Part shown: positions 16,549 to 26,213 of the stretch, in pieces
How the letters are laid out: the number at the start of each line of letters is the position of its first letter
How positions within the stretch are numbered: position 1 is the first letter of the stretch
Assembly (NCBI RefSeq): GCF_022879595.1
Contig: NZ_CP084267.1
Span: forward strand, 755,396 to 819,395
Direction of reading: 5' to 3'
DNA length: 64,000 bases
Source: Caballeronia sp. Lep1P3
GTDB lineage: Bacteria > Pseudomonadota > Gammaproteobacteria > Burkholderiales > Burkholderiaceae
Position numbers and translations under genes: made by a program
The notes under the pieces: model-generated
Seen by the model: the letters and a program-made list of their open reading frames with translations, nothing else
Databases searched by the model: none
Told to the model about the DNA's origin: nothing

Positions 16549-17469
16549 TCACGCCGACGGACCGCGCTTTGTCGCCAGCGTGTCGATGCTCGCCTGCAAG
16601 TCCGGGCCGGACTGCGCCTTGGGCATCGTGAGCGCGGCGTTCAATGCACCCGCGGCGGCCGCGTCGTTCGGCTTGATCGACAGCGCCTGTCTCAGCGCGC
16701 TTTCCGCCTCGACCGGGCGTCCGAGTCCGACGAGCGCGATGCCCAGACCGCGGCTCGCTTCGAAGAAGACGGGACGCATTGCGAGAGCGGTCCTGTACTC
16801 CGCTTCGGCTTCCGGCAGGTTGAAACGGCGTTGCGCAACGTTGCCGAGCCCGCAATGCGCCTCCGCCGACTGTGGGTCCAGCGCCAGCGCGCGGTTGAAC
16901 GATGCGTCCGCGTCCACGAGCCGTCCCGCCGCGCAGAGCACGTCGCCCATCGTGAGATGCGCTGCGACGTTGTCCGGGTCGAGCGCGATTCCGCGGCGGC
17001 ACGCGGCCTCGGCTTCGGGCACGCGGCCTTGAGCGCGCAACGCGTCGGCGAGTGCGACGTGCGCGGGCGCGTAGTCCGGCAGGAGCGCGCACGCGCTGGC
17101 GAAGGCGCGCTCGGCCTCGTCGCTGCGATCCTGCGCCTGCAACACGCAACCGAGCATATGCCGCGCGATGCCGAAGTCGGGGCGCAACGCGAGCGCGCGG
17201 TCCAGCGTGCTTTGGCATTCGGCGTGGCGCTTTTCGTCCCACGCGACGAGCGCCAGATTCAGAAGCACGTCGGGCGAGTCCGGACTGAGCGCGAGCGCAC
17301 GGCGGAACATGTCTTCGGCTTCGGAGAGACGCCCCAACTGGCGCAATACGAGACCGAGGTTATTGTGCGCCGCGGGCGATTCGGGACGATCGGCGATTTC
17401 CTGCCGAAGCAGGGCTTCCGCTTCGGTGAGGCTAATTGGTTCACTCATCGGAGTTTCGTTCATGAGCAT
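16549..17469 (-). CDS. Tetratricopeptide-repeat protein
   Basis: 306 residues made almost entirely of about eight 34-residue TPR units (for example AHNNLGLVLRQLGRLSEAED, ALALDPQSAEAHCGLGNVAQ). There is no signal peptide, membrane segment or enzymatic domain. TPR superhelices serve as protein-protein interaction scaffolds. Starts at 17469, 17463 or 17445 are all possible, with weak ribosome-binding sites. No partner is evident from the neighbours. Confidence 0.75.
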   Translation of the reverse strand: MLMNETPMSEPISLTEAEALLRQEIADRPESPAAHNNLGLVLRQLGRLSEAEDMFRRALALSPDSPDVLLNLALVAWDEKRHAECQSTLDRALALRPDFGIARHMLGCVLQAQDRSDEAERAFASACALLPDYAPAHVALADALRAQGRVPEAEAACRRGIALDPDNVAAHLTMGDVLCAAGRLVDADASFNRALALDPQSAEAHCGLGNVAQRRFNLPEAEAEYRTALAMRPVFFEASRGLGIALVGLGRPVEAESALRQALSIKPNDAAAAGALNAALTMPKAQSGPDLQASIDTLATKRGPSA

Positions 17470-18065
17470 TATCTCGGGCTAAAAGAAGGAACAAGAATGA
17501 ATAAGAATGAATGGTTCAGGGCTTTATCGACGATATCGGTTTCAATAAGCGCGAACGCGATTCAGCGTGAATCGGCGGCGAGTCGGGCGATACGAATGAA
17601 TATCGGGACAAGGGCGGGCAAACGCGCGCGCAGCGCGGGTCTCGGGCATCGCCGCGCCTCATGACGATACCGTTCTAGGCCGACAGCGTGATTGAGTGAT
17701 TGCGGCGGGACCCGTCTCGCGTCGTTTCACCGATTCACGGAAACGAGAAACGATAACGGATGCGCTTCAGTATAGTGCAAAAAATTATCGCGAAAAGAAG
17801 GGCGCGCGCTGCACCGTCATTCGAATCGCGCTTTGAAATGCGCAATTCGTTTATTGATTCAAGCGCGCGGCGTTCGGCATCTCGCGGCGGCTGTCACGCG
17901 TCTTGCTTTCCTCCGCGCGACGAGCGTCGCGACGCAGGAAATGTGACTTTCCGTGCGAGAATCGCGAAGCATCCAGCCCGGCGTTTCAGCCAGCATCGTT
18001 CCGACACAACGTTCGCCCAGCGAGCATCGAGCCGCCGCATCGAAGGCGTGGAGATTGAAGCGTCG
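17470..18065. other. Long interval between TPR gene and hybrid kinase
   Basis: About 600 bases separating divergent genes, less GC-rich than the flanks around 17480-17600 and 17760-17800. A frame in phase with the kinase is open from 17760, but its translation is Arg/Ser-rich and lacks a domain. I see no RNA gene or repeat. It probably holds two divergent promoters. Confidence 0.45.
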
Positions 18066-21000
18066 ATGAAACCTGACAGTCTGATCCCGGATACGAGAGT
18101 GAAAAGCCTCGACCCGAGCTTCCTGCTGGGCGGTGGCGAGATGGGCGTGCTCATCCGCGCGTTCGACTGGACGCAGACCGCGCTCGGCGCGCCGGAGCAC
18201 TGGCCGCAAAGTCTCAAGACCGCCATCCGCATCATGCTCACGTCGCGCCAGCCCATCTGGATCGGCTGGGGCCGCGACCTGCTCTTCTTCTACAACGACG
18301 CGTACAAGTCGATCATCGGCGGCAAGCATCCGCACGCGCTCGGCCAGCCGGCTTCGGTCGTATGGCGCGAAATATGGGACGACATCGGGCCGTTGCTCGA
18401 CACGGCGCTCGCAGGCGTCGAAGGCACGTTCGTCGAACAGAAGCTGCTCATCATGGAGCGCAACGGCTTTCCCGAGGAAACGTACTACACGTTCTCGTAC
18501 AGCCCGATTCCCGACGACCGCGGCGGCGCGGGCGGCATCATCTGCGCGAATAGCGACGACACACAGCGCGTGCTCGGCGAGCGGCAACTGCTCGTGCTGC
18601 GCGAACTCGCCACTTCCGCCGCCGATGCGCGCACCTGGCGCGAGGCGTCCGAATGCTCGATGCGCGCGCTCGCCAACGCCCCGCGCGACATGCCTTTCGC
18701 GCTGCTCTATTCGGCGGAGCCGGGCAACGAGACGGCGACGCTCGTCAGCGCGTGCGGCATCGCGCCGGGGCATCCCGCCGCGCCCGCCACGCTTCATGCG
18801 GCAAGACCCGGCCCGTGGCCCGTTCTCGATGTCCTGCGCGAGAACCGCGCGCGCGTCATGCCCCATCTGCATCAGCGTTTCGGCGGCGCGCTGCCGACAG
18901 GCGCATGGAAAGCCGCGCCGACTTGCGCCGTGCTGCTGCCCATCGCGCCGACCGGCGAAACGGGGCACGCGGGCGTGCTCGTCGCCGCGCTCAATCCGTA
19001 TCGCCTGTACGACGAAGGCTATCGCGCGTTCATGAATCTCGTCGCCGGGCAGATCAGCGCGGCCATCGGCTACGCCCATGCCTACGACGAGGAACGCCGC
19101 CGCGCCGAAGCGCTCGCGGAAATCGACCGCGCGAAGACCACGTTTTTCTCCAACATCAGCCACGAATTCCGCACGCCGCTCACGCTGATGCTCGGACCGC
19201 TCGAAGAACTGCTCGCCGATCCCGCGCGCGTTCGTCCCGAAGATATGCGGCTCGTCGAGATCATGCATCGCAACGGCATGCGCCTGCTCACGCTCGTCAA
19301 TGCGCTGCTCGACTTTTCGCGCATCGAGGCGGGGCGCATCGAGATTCATCGGCAATGCACGGACATCGCCGCGTTCACGGCGGAACTGGTGTCGCTGTTC
19401 CGCTCGGCCATCGAAACGGCCGGGCTTGCGCTGCGCACCGACATTCCCGCGACGCCCGTTCTCGCGGACATCGACCGCGACATGTGGGAAAAAGTCGTGA
19501 TGAACCTGCTGTCGAATGCGTTCAAGTTCACGTTCGAGGGGCGCATCGAAGTCGCGCTTCGCGCCGACGCGCGCGGCGCAATCGAGATGAGCGTGCGCGA
19601 TACGGGCATCGGCATTCCGGAGCATGAACTCGACCGCGTGTTCGAGCGCTTTCATCGCGTGGCGGGCGCGACGGGCCGTTCGGTGGAAGGCAGCGGCATC
19701 GGGCTTGCGATGGTGCAGGAACTCGTCAAGCTGCACGACGGAAGCATCCGCGTGGAAAGCCGGCCGGGCGCGGGCGCGTGTTTCACGGTGACGCTGCCGG
19801 CCGCGCGCGAGGCGCTTGCCTGCCCCGACGACACGCCGCGCGCCGAAGCCAGCAGCGGCGCGCGGTCGTATGTGAGCGCCGCGTTGCGCTGGGCGCCGGA
19901 CACGGACGGCGCCGCGAACGATGCAAACGACGCGGGCATCGCGCTCGACGTTCCATCGCTGCGGCCGGTCGAGCCGGCGACGGCATCGGACGCGACGACG
20001 GGCCGCGTGCTCGTCGTCGAGGACAACGCCGACCTGCGCGAATACATGCGCCGCCTGCTCGCGGCGGCGGGCCACGACGTGCGCGTCGCCGCCGACGGCC
20101 GTGCCGCGCTGGAGGCGGCACGCGCGGCGCATCCGGAAGTCATCGTGTCGGACGTGATGATGCCGCGCCTCGACGGCTACGGCCTTCTGCGCGCCTTGCG
20201 CGAGGACGCGGCGCTGCGCGAGACGCCCATCGTGCTGCTCTCGGCGCGCGCGGGCGAGGAAGCGCGCGTGGGCGGCCTCGAAGCCGGCGCCGACGACTAT
20301 CTGACCAAGCCCTTCTCCGCGCGCGAACTGCTCGCGCGCGTGACGGGCAACCTGCGGCTCGCGCGCCTGCGCCGCGAGACGGAAGAGCGGCTGCTCGAAG
20401 AGTCGCGCGTGCTGGAAGTGCTCAATCGCGTCGGCAAGACGATTGCCGCGGAACTCGACTTGTCGCGCGCGGTGCAGGTCGTGACCGACGCGGCCACCGA
20501 GCTGACCGGCGCGGCGTTCGGCGCGTTCTTCTACAACGTCCTCGATGACGAAGGCGGCAGCTACACGCTCTACTCGCTCTCCGGCGCGGCGAAGGAGAGC
20601 TTCGCCAGCTTTCCGATGCCGCGCAACACCGCCGTGTTCGGCCCGACGTTTCGCGGCGAGGGCATCGTGCGCTCGGACGACATCACGAAGGATCCGCGCT
20701 ACGGCCACAACTCGCCGCACTTCGGCATGCCCAAAGGCCACCTCGCGGTGCGCAGCTATCTCGCCGCGCCCGTCGTCTCGCGCACGGGCGAAGTGCTCGG
20801 CGGCCTCTTCTTCGGCCATGCGGACGCGGGCGTGTTCACCGAGCGCGCGGAGCGCATCCTCGCGGGCATCGCGGCACAGGCGGCGGTCGCCATCGACAAT
20901 GCGCGCCTCTTTCAGGCGGCGCAGAACGAGATCGCCGAGCGCACGCGGGCGCAGGCCGCCCTGCGCGATTTGAACGAAACGCTGGAGCGCCGCGTGACCG

Positions 21001-22982
21001 AAGTCGTCGCGGACCGCGACAGGCTGTGGGAACTGAGCGAGGACCTCTTCGTCATCACGAGCTTCGACGGCGCGCTGTTGCGCGTGAGTCCATCGTGGTC
21101 GTCGGTGCTCGGCATGGATGGCGAACGCCTGCACGCGCGCAGGATGCTCGATCTCGTGCATCCCGACGATGCGGCAGCCGTCGCGCTCGAACTCGACAAG
21201 CTGCGCGCGAGCGGCCTGCCGACGCGCTACGAATGCCGCCTCGCGCGCATCGATGGCGGCTGGCGGTGGATCGCATGGACGCTGTCGCTCGATCCGCGCA
21301 CGCGCCGCATTCACGGCGTGGGCCGCGATGTGACCGCCGACCGCGAAACCGCCGAGGCGCTGCGCCACGCCGAGGAAGCGCTGCGCATGGCGCAGAAGAT
21401 GGAAGCCATCGGCAAGCTGACGGGCGGCGTCGCGCACGACTTCAACAACCTGCTGCAAGTGATCGGCGGCAATCTGCAATTGCTCGCGAAAGACGTGGCG
21501 GGACAGGACAAGCCGGAACAGCGCGTGAAGAGCGCGCTCGCGGGCGTCGCGCGCGGCGCGAATCTCGCCTCGCAACTGCTCGCGTTCGGCAGGCGCCAGC
21601 CGCTCGCGCCGAAAGTCGTGAACCTCGGCCGCTTCGTGCGCGGCCTCGACGACATGTTCCGCCGCGCGCTCGGCGACGGCATCGAGATCGAGACCATCGT
21701 GACGGGCGGCTTGTGGAACACGCTCGTCGATCCGTTTCAGGTGGAGAACGCGCTGCTCAATCTCGCGATCAACGCGCGCGACGCGATGAACGGCCACGGC
21801 AAGCTCACCATCGAGGCGGGCAACGCATCGCTCGACGAAACCTACGCGATGCGCAACGCCGACGTGACGCCCGGCCAGTACGTCATGGTCGCCGTCACGG
21901 ACACGGGCTCGGGCATGTCGCCGGAAGTGCAGGAACGCGCGTTCGAGCCGTTTTTCACGACCAAGCGCGAAGGACAGGGCACGGGCCTCGGGCTTTCGAT
22001 GGTCTACGGCTTCGTGAAGCAGTCGGGCGGGCACGTCAAGGTGTACAGCGAAGAGGGTCACGGCACGACGGTGCGCATCTATCTGCCGCGCGCGCGCCAG
22101 GAAGAAGACCTCGAAACGCACATCGACGGCGGGACGGCGAAAGGCGGCTCGGAGACCGTTCTCGTGGTCGAGGACGACGAGGAAGTGCGCGCGACTGTCG
22201 TCGAGCTGCTCGCGGATCTCGGCTATCGCGTGCTGCGCGCGAAGGATGCGCAAAGCGCGCTGGCGATCATCGAGAGCGGCGCGCGCATCGACTTGCTCTT
22301 CACCGATGTCGTGATGCCCGGCCCGCTGCGCAGCACGGAACTCGCGAGGAAGGCGCGCGAGCGGCTGCCGGGCATCGCGGTGCTGTTCACGTCGGGTTAT
22401 ACGGACAACGCGATCGTCCATGCGGGGCGGCTCGACGACGGCATCGACCTGTTGAGCAAGCCGTACACGCACGAGGCGCTCGCGCGAAAGATCCGCCAGG
22501 TGCTCGCCGGCTCGGCGCACGAGCGCACCAACGCGGCCAGCGTCGCGACCGCCGCCAACGCCGCCAGCGTCGCCAACGTCGCCAATGCCCGCGCCGCTGC
22601 CTTGCTGGACGATGCGCCTTCGAATCCGCGCGTGCTCTATGTCGAAGACGACGAACTGGTGCGCGCGAGCAGCGCGGAATTGCTGCGCACGCTGGGGCTC
22701 GATCTGACCGAAGCGGCAAGCGTCAAGGAAGCGCTCGTGCTGCTACGCGAAGAACGCTTCGATGTGCTGCTGACGGACGTCGATCTCGCCGGCGAATCGG
22801 GAATCGAGCTGGCGCGGACGGCATCGAGGCGCGTGCCGGGGCTGGGCGTCATCTTCGTGACGGGCTACGAACTCGCGCTGACCGAAGCCGAGCACGATGC
22901 GCTGCCGCACGCCGTTCAGCTACGCAAGCCTTACGACCCGCTCGCGCTGCTCGACGCGGTGAAGGCCGCGACCGCTCACTGA
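18066..22982 (+). CDS. Large cytoplasmic hybrid sensor histidine kinase with two kinase modules and three receiver domains
   Basis: 1638 residues with no membrane segment. Order: an N-terminal PAS-like domain (about 15-165, GWGRDLLFFYNDAYKSIIGGKH); a GAF-like region (about 170-340); HisKA with His366 in SHEFRTP and HATPase (DTGIGIPEHE, GSGIGLAMV); receiver 1 with Asp696 (VSDVMMPRLDGYG); GAF (about 787-945); PAS (about 985-1100, SPSWSSVLGMDGERL); a second kinase with His1124 (GVAHDFNNLLQ) and HATPase (FEPFFTTKREGQGTGLGLSM); receiver 2 with Asp1414 (FTDVVMPG); and receiver 3 with Asp1571 (LLTDVDLAGESG). No DNA-binding output is present. The phosphoryl group must pass to another protein or act through the receivers. 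GGAG 11 bases before ATG 18066 supports this start. Confidence 0.9.
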   Translation: MKPDSLIPDTRVKSLDPSFLLGGGEMGVLIRAFDWTQTALGAPEHWPQSLKTAIRIMLTSRQPIWIGWGRDLLFFYNDAYKSIIGGKHPHALGQPASVVWREIWDDIGPLLDTALAGVEGTFVEQKLLIMERNGFPEETYYTFSYSPIPDDRGGAGGIICANSDDTQRVLGERQLLVLRELATSAADARTWREASECSMRALANAPRDMPFALLYSAEPGNETATLVSACGIAPGHPAAPATLHAARPGPWPVLDVLRENRARVMPHLHQRFGGALPTGAWKAAPTCAVLLPIAPTGETGHAGVLVAALNPYRLYDEGYRAFMNLVAGQISAAIGYAHAYDEERRRAEALAEIDRAKTTFFSNISHEFRTPLTLMLGPLEELLADPARVRPEDMRLVEIMHRNGMRLLTLVNALLDFSRIEAGRIEIHRQCTDIAAFTAELVSLFRSAIETAGLALRTDIPATPVLADIDRDMWEKVVMNLLSNAFKFTFEGRIEVALRADARGAIEMSVRDTGIGIPEHELDRVFERFHRVAGATGRSVEGSGIGLAMVQELVKLHDGSIRVESRPGAGACFTVTLPAAREALACPDDTPRAEASSGARSYVSAALRWAPDTDGAANDANDAGIALDVPSLRPVEPATASDATTGRVLVVEDNADLREYMRRLLAAAGHDVRVAADGRAALEAARAAHPEVIVSDVMMPRLDGYGLLRALREDAALRETPIVLLSARAGEEARVGGLEAGADDYLTKPFSARELLARVTGNLRLARLRRETEERLLEESRVLEVLNRVGKTIAAELDLSRAVQVVTDAATELTGAAFGAFFYNVLDDEGGSYTLYSLSGAAKESFASFPMPRNTAVFGPTFRGEGIVRSDDITKDPRYGHNSPHFGMPKGHLAVRSYLAAPVVSRTGEVLGGLFFGHADAGVFTERAERILAGIAAQAAVAIDNARLFQAAQNEIAERTRAQAALRDLNETLERRVTEVVADRDRLWELSEDLFVITSFDGALLRVSPSWSSVLGMDGERLHARRMLDLVHPDDAAAVALELDKLRASGLPTRYECRLARIDGGWRWIAWTLSLDPRTRRIHGVGRDVTADRETAEALRHAEEALRMAQKMEAIGKLTGGVAHDFNNLLQVIGGNLQLLAKDVAGQDKPEQRVKSALAGVARGANLASQLLAFGRRQPLAPKVVNLGRFVRGLDDMFRRALGDGIEIETIVTGGLWNTLVDPFQVENALLNLAINARDAMNGHGKLTIEAGNASLDETYAMRNADVTPGQYVMVAVTDTGSGMSPEVQERAFEPFFTTKREGQGTGLGLSMVYGFVKQSGGHVKVYSEEGHGTTVRIYLPRARQEEDLETHIDGGTAKGGSETVLVVEDDEEVRATVVELLADLGYRVLRAKDAQSALAIIESGARIDLLFTDVVMPGPLRSTELARKARERLPGIAVLFTSGYTDNAIVHAGRLDDGIDLLSKPYTHEALARKIRQVLAGSAHERTNAASVATAANAASVANVANARAAALLDDAPSNPRVLYVEDDELVRASSAELLRTLGLDLTEAASVKEALVLLREERFDVLLTDVDLAGESGIELARTASRRVPGLGVIFVTGYELALTEAEHDALPHAVQLRKPYDPLALLDAVKAATAH

Positions 22983-22987
22983 ACGCG

Positions 22988-24793
22988 TTACTGAAGCGGC
23001 CCCGCGTCGCCGAGTTCCATCACGACGAAGCCGCTCGCCTCTTCCTTCGCGGCGCGCTTCGCGACCACGGCCAACGCGCTCACATGCGCGCTGCCGTGCG
23101 CCGCGCCCGGCGCGATCGGCACCGCGCCCGCCGACAGCCGCACGAAGCCGAAGAAGGCGGGCCGCGCGAGGCGGTCTTCGCCGTGAATGCCGCCCGCGAT
23201 CCGCTCTTGCGGCGAATAGAAGCGCATCACGAGTTCATTGAACACGTCGATGGCGCGCCCGGCGCGCGCCTGCCAGTCGTCGCTCTGAAAGAGCAGCAGG
23301 AAGTCGTCGCCGCCGATATGTCCGAGAAAATCGCGCGTCGGCTCGCATACGGAGGCGAGCGTGCTCGCCGCCGCCTTCAGCACTTCGTCGCCCTGCCAGT
23401 AGCCGTAGCGGTCGTTAAAGGGCTTGAAGTGATCGAGGTCGAAGTAGCACGCGACGAACGCCGAGCCGTTCGCGATCAGCCGGTCGATGTGCGAATTGAG
23501 CGGCACGTTGCCCGGCAGGAACGTGAGCGGGTTCGCATAGCGCGCGGCTTCCACGCGCACTTCGGTGACGGCCCGCACCATGCTCGCGCCCGTCGCGAGT
23601 CCCGCATAACGGCCGTTTTCCGTGACGATGAAGCCGTCGGAGAGATCGTGCGGGTCGTCGCTCGTGAAGAGCCGCGCGATTTCTTCGAGCGTCGAGCCGC
23701 GTTCGATGACGAGCGGCGCGCGATTGGCGAACTGCATGCACGGCCGCTTGCCGAACAGTTCGCGGTGATACGGCAGCGCGTACTGATCCATGAACGAGCG
23801 GCGATTGATGAGCGCGACGGGCCGCCCCTCGTCGACGATCGCGACCGCGTGCAGCGACGGCATCCGATTGAAGAGGCGCACGACGTCGTCGTTGCGGGAT
23901 TTCAGGTTGAGCGTCGGCGCTTCGACGAGCATGCGTTCGAGCATCACCGCGTTCATGTCGGCGGTGGCGCCCGTGCGCGTGCTGGCCGGATAAACCGCGA
24001 TCTGCCCCGAGCGCAACGCGCGCGCGACGGGCTCCGGCAGCCGCGCGCTCGGCGAAGCGGCGGGCCGGCCGAGCAGAAAGCCCTGCGCGCACGCAATGCC
24101 CAGATCGCGCACGATCTCGAGGTCCGCCTCGCGCTCGATGCCTTCCGCGATCAGCGACGCACCGCTCGCGTTGGCGAACGACACCATCGCTTTCACGGCT
24201 TCGAACTTGAGCGGATCGCGCGCGATGCCGGACACGAAGAAGCGGTCGATCTTCACGTAATGCGGCGCGAGCCGCACCCACAGGTTCATCGATGCATTCG
24301 CGCTGCCGTAGTCGTCGAGCGCGAATTGCGGGCCGGACGCACGCAGCGCGCGCACGCACACGCCGAAGCGCTCGGCATCGGCGATCACGCTCTGCTCGGT
24401 CAGCTCGACGACGAGCCGCTTCGCATCGAGGCCGTGGTCGCTCGCCAGATGACCGGGCGCGTCGCGCTCGCCGAGCGCCGCTTCGATCGCGGCCGCGCTG
24501 AAGTTGATGAAGAGCAGCCCGCTGCGCGCAAGCTGCGCGAACGCGGCGATGCACACGCGCGCCGCCGCGTGCTCCAGCATCACGCCGTGGCGTTCGCGCG
24601 CCGCCTGCTCGAAAAGCGCGGCGGGCGATTCCTGCGCGGTTCCCGCAGGGCCGCGAATGAGACCTTCATAGCCGATGATCTCGCCGTCCGCGAAGCGCAC
24701 GATCGGCTGAAACACGGCCGTGAGCGCGTTCGACGCGATGAGTTCTTCGATGCTTGAGCGCGGCGTTACATGAGCGGACGGATTGGCGGACAT
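22988..24793 (-). CDS. EAL-CBS-GGDEF cyclic-di-GMP turnover protein
   Basis: 601 residues. The N-terminal EAL domain (about 15-255) carries the signature as EGL (Glu43 in GYEGLIRG) and keeps LFINFSA, VVELTEQ, ALDDYGS, VKIDRF, IAEGIE and QGFLLGRP, so phosphodiesterase activity is possible. The middle (about 270-420) resembles a CBS pair (VVRLFNRMPSLHAVAIVDEGRPVALI; DGFIVTENGRYAGLATG). The C-terminal GGDEF domain has YFDLDHFKPFNDRYGYWQGD and reads GGDDF near residue 493. No membrane segment. It is convergent with the hybrid kinase, five bases apart, which hints at a shared signalling role but does not prove it. Confidence 0.88.
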   Translation of the reverse strand: MSANPSAHVTPRSSIEELIASNALTAVFQPIVRFADGEIIGYEGLIRGPAGTAQESPAALFEQAARERHGVMLEHAAARVCIAAFAQLARSGLLFINFSAAAIEAALGERDAPGHLASDHGLDAKRLVVELTEQSVIADAERFGVCVRALRASGPQFALDDYGSANASMNLWVRLAPHYVKIDRFFVSGIARDPLKFEAVKAMVSFANASGASLIAEGIEREADLEIVRDLGIACAQGFLLGRPAASPSARLPEPVARALRSGQIAVYPASTRTGATADMNAVMLERMLVEAPTLNLKSRNDDVVRLFNRMPSLHAVAIVDEGRPVALINRRSFMDQYALPYHRELFGKRPCMQFANRAPLVIERGSTLEEIARLFTSDDPHDLSDGFIVTENGRYAGLATGASMVRAVTEVRVEAARYANPLTFLPGNVPLNSHIDRLIANGSAFVACYFDLDHFKPFNDRYGYWQGDEVLKAAASTLASVCEPTRDFLGHIGGDDFLLLFQSDDWQARAGRAIDVFNELVMRFYSPQERIAGGIHGEDRLARPAFFGFVRLSAGAVPIAPGAAHGSAHVSALAVVAKRAAKEEASGFVVMELGDAGPLQ

Positions 24794-24913
24794 GGGCCTT
24801 CAATCGGAGCGGGCTATCGTCCGAAGTAACGGAGCGCCGCGCGCGAACTTGAATGAAGCTTTCGTGAAGCGTTGCACCGTGGCGGTGCGCCCATGTCCTA
24901 TCGCTCGCCTGGC

Positions 24914-26047
24914 TTATCGCGCGCGGCGTTGGCGCACGGCATCGGCGAGCGTTTCGAGCACCGGCTCCGTCTGCGTCCATCCGAGACACGCATCCGTGAT
25001 GGATACGCCGTGCTCGAGCGGCACACCCGGCTTCAGGTCCTGCCGCCCTTCCTCGAGATGGCTCTCGATCATCACGCCGGTGATGCGCGTCTCGCCCGCC
25101 GCGAGTTGCCGCGCGATGTCATCGGCGACTTCGATCTGACGCGCATGCGACTTGTTCGAGTTCGCGTGCGAGCAGTCGATCATCACCTGTTCGCGCTGCT
25201 TGAGCGCGGCGAGCGCCGTGCAGGTCGCGGCCACGCTTTGCGCGTCGTAGTTCGGGCCTTTCTTGCCGCCGCGCAGGATGACGTGACAGTCCTGGTTGCC
25301 GCGCGTCTCGAAGATCGCGGCCATGCCCATCTTCGTCATGCCCATGAACGCGTGGCTCGCGCTCGCCGCGACGATCGCGTCCGCCGCGACCTGCACGCCG
25401 CCGTCCGTGCCGTTCTTGAAGCCGATCGGACACGACAGGCCCGACGCAAGCTGGCGATGGCTCTGGCTTTCCGTCGTGCGCGCGCCGATGGCGCCCCACG
25501 CGATCAGATCGGCGATGTACTGCGGGCTCAGCAAGTCGAGGAATTCGGTGCCGGTCGGCAGGCCGAGCGCGCTGATTTCCAGCAGAAGCTCGCGCGCGCG
25601 GCGCAGCCCTTCGTTGATGCGGAAGCTGCCGTCGAGACGCGGATCGTTGATATAGCCCTTCCAGCCGACCGTCGTGCGCGGTTTCTCGAAGTACACGCGC
25701 ATGACGATGACGAGGTCGTCGCAAAGCCGATCCGCGACCGTCTTCAGACGATGCGCGTAGTCCATCGCCTGACCGTGATCGTGAATCGAGCACGGTCCGA
25801 CCACCACGACGAGACGATCGTCGCGGCCATGCAGGACGTTCGCAATCGCCGCGCGGCTCTTTTCGACGAGCGTTTGCACGCCGGGCGTAACGGGCAACTC
25901 ATCCAGAAGCAGCGCCGGCGAGATCAGCGGACGCACCGCGCCAATGCGCGTGTCGTCGATGCGGGTCGTATCTTGCGTGGAGTCGGCCACGCCGGCCTCC
26001 TGATCGCGGGAGGGATTGTCGATGCGGCTCAAAATAGCCTCCGTCAT
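24914..26047 (-). CDS. aroG: 3-deoxy-D-arabino-heptulosonate-7-phosphate (DAHP) synthase, class I
   Basis: 377 residues from ATG 26047; an upstream codon at 26071 is in frame. It catalyses condensation of phosphoenolpyruvate and erythrose 4-phosphate, the first step of aromatic amino acid synthesis. Signature motifs are VVVVGPCSIHD, the PEP-binding YFEKPRTTVGWKG, GFKNGTDGG, metal-binding His in CHVILRGG, CSHANSNK and VMIESHLEEG. Length and motifs fit the AroF/AroG/AroH class. Which amino acid inhibits it cannot be read here. The gene stands alone. Confidence 0.93.
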   Translation of the reverse strand: MTEAILSRIDNPSRDQEAGVADSTQDTTRIDDTRIGAVRPLISPALLLDELPVTPGVQTLVEKSRAAIANVLHGRDDRLVVVVGPCSIHDHGQAMDYAHRLKTVADRLCDDLVIVMRVYFEKPRTTVGWKGYINDPRLDGSFRINEGLRRARELLLEISALGLPTGTEFLDLLSPQYIADLIAWGAIGARTTESQSHRQLASGLSCPIGFKNGTDGGVQVAADAIVAASASHAFMGMTKMGMAAIFETRGNQDCHVILRGGKKGPNYDAQSVAATCTALAALKQREQVMIDCSHANSNKSHARQIEVADDIARQLAAGETRITGVMIESHLEEGRQDLKPGVPLEHGVSITDACLGWTQTEPVLETLADAVRQRRAR

Positions 26048-26213
26048 GCGTGATTGATGCTTAAAAAGCACGATTTATGCGGCGTTTTCGCGTGCTTGCC
26101 GGGGTTCGGCGCACAGAGCGATTATCGCATCGATGCGCTGGCATGCGCGTCGCCACGGGCAAACGCGCATCAGCTTCGTGCGTATGATGAGGCTTCATTC
26201 AGGGAGAAAAACC

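Noticed and set aside
17760..18065. N-terminal extension of the hybrid kinase to 17760
   Set aside because: The added 102 residues are Arg/Ser-rich and lack a domain; ATG 18066 has a ribosome-binding site and starts just before the PAS-like domain.
17859..22520. A 1553-codon open frame antisense to the hybrid kinase
   Set aside because: It is Arg/Ala/His-rich with no domain, and the plus strand carries clear PAS, kinase and receiver motifs. It is a by-product of high GC.
22530..22600. GCCAACG/GCCAGCGTC word repeats near the end of the kinase gene
   Set aside because: They encode an Ala/Asn/Val-rich linker between receivers 2 and 3, not a mobile or regulatory repeat.
21026..24757. A 1243-codon plus-strand frame across the kinase and EAL/GGDEF genes
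   Set aside because: Crosses two well-supported genes out of frame and shows no family signature.
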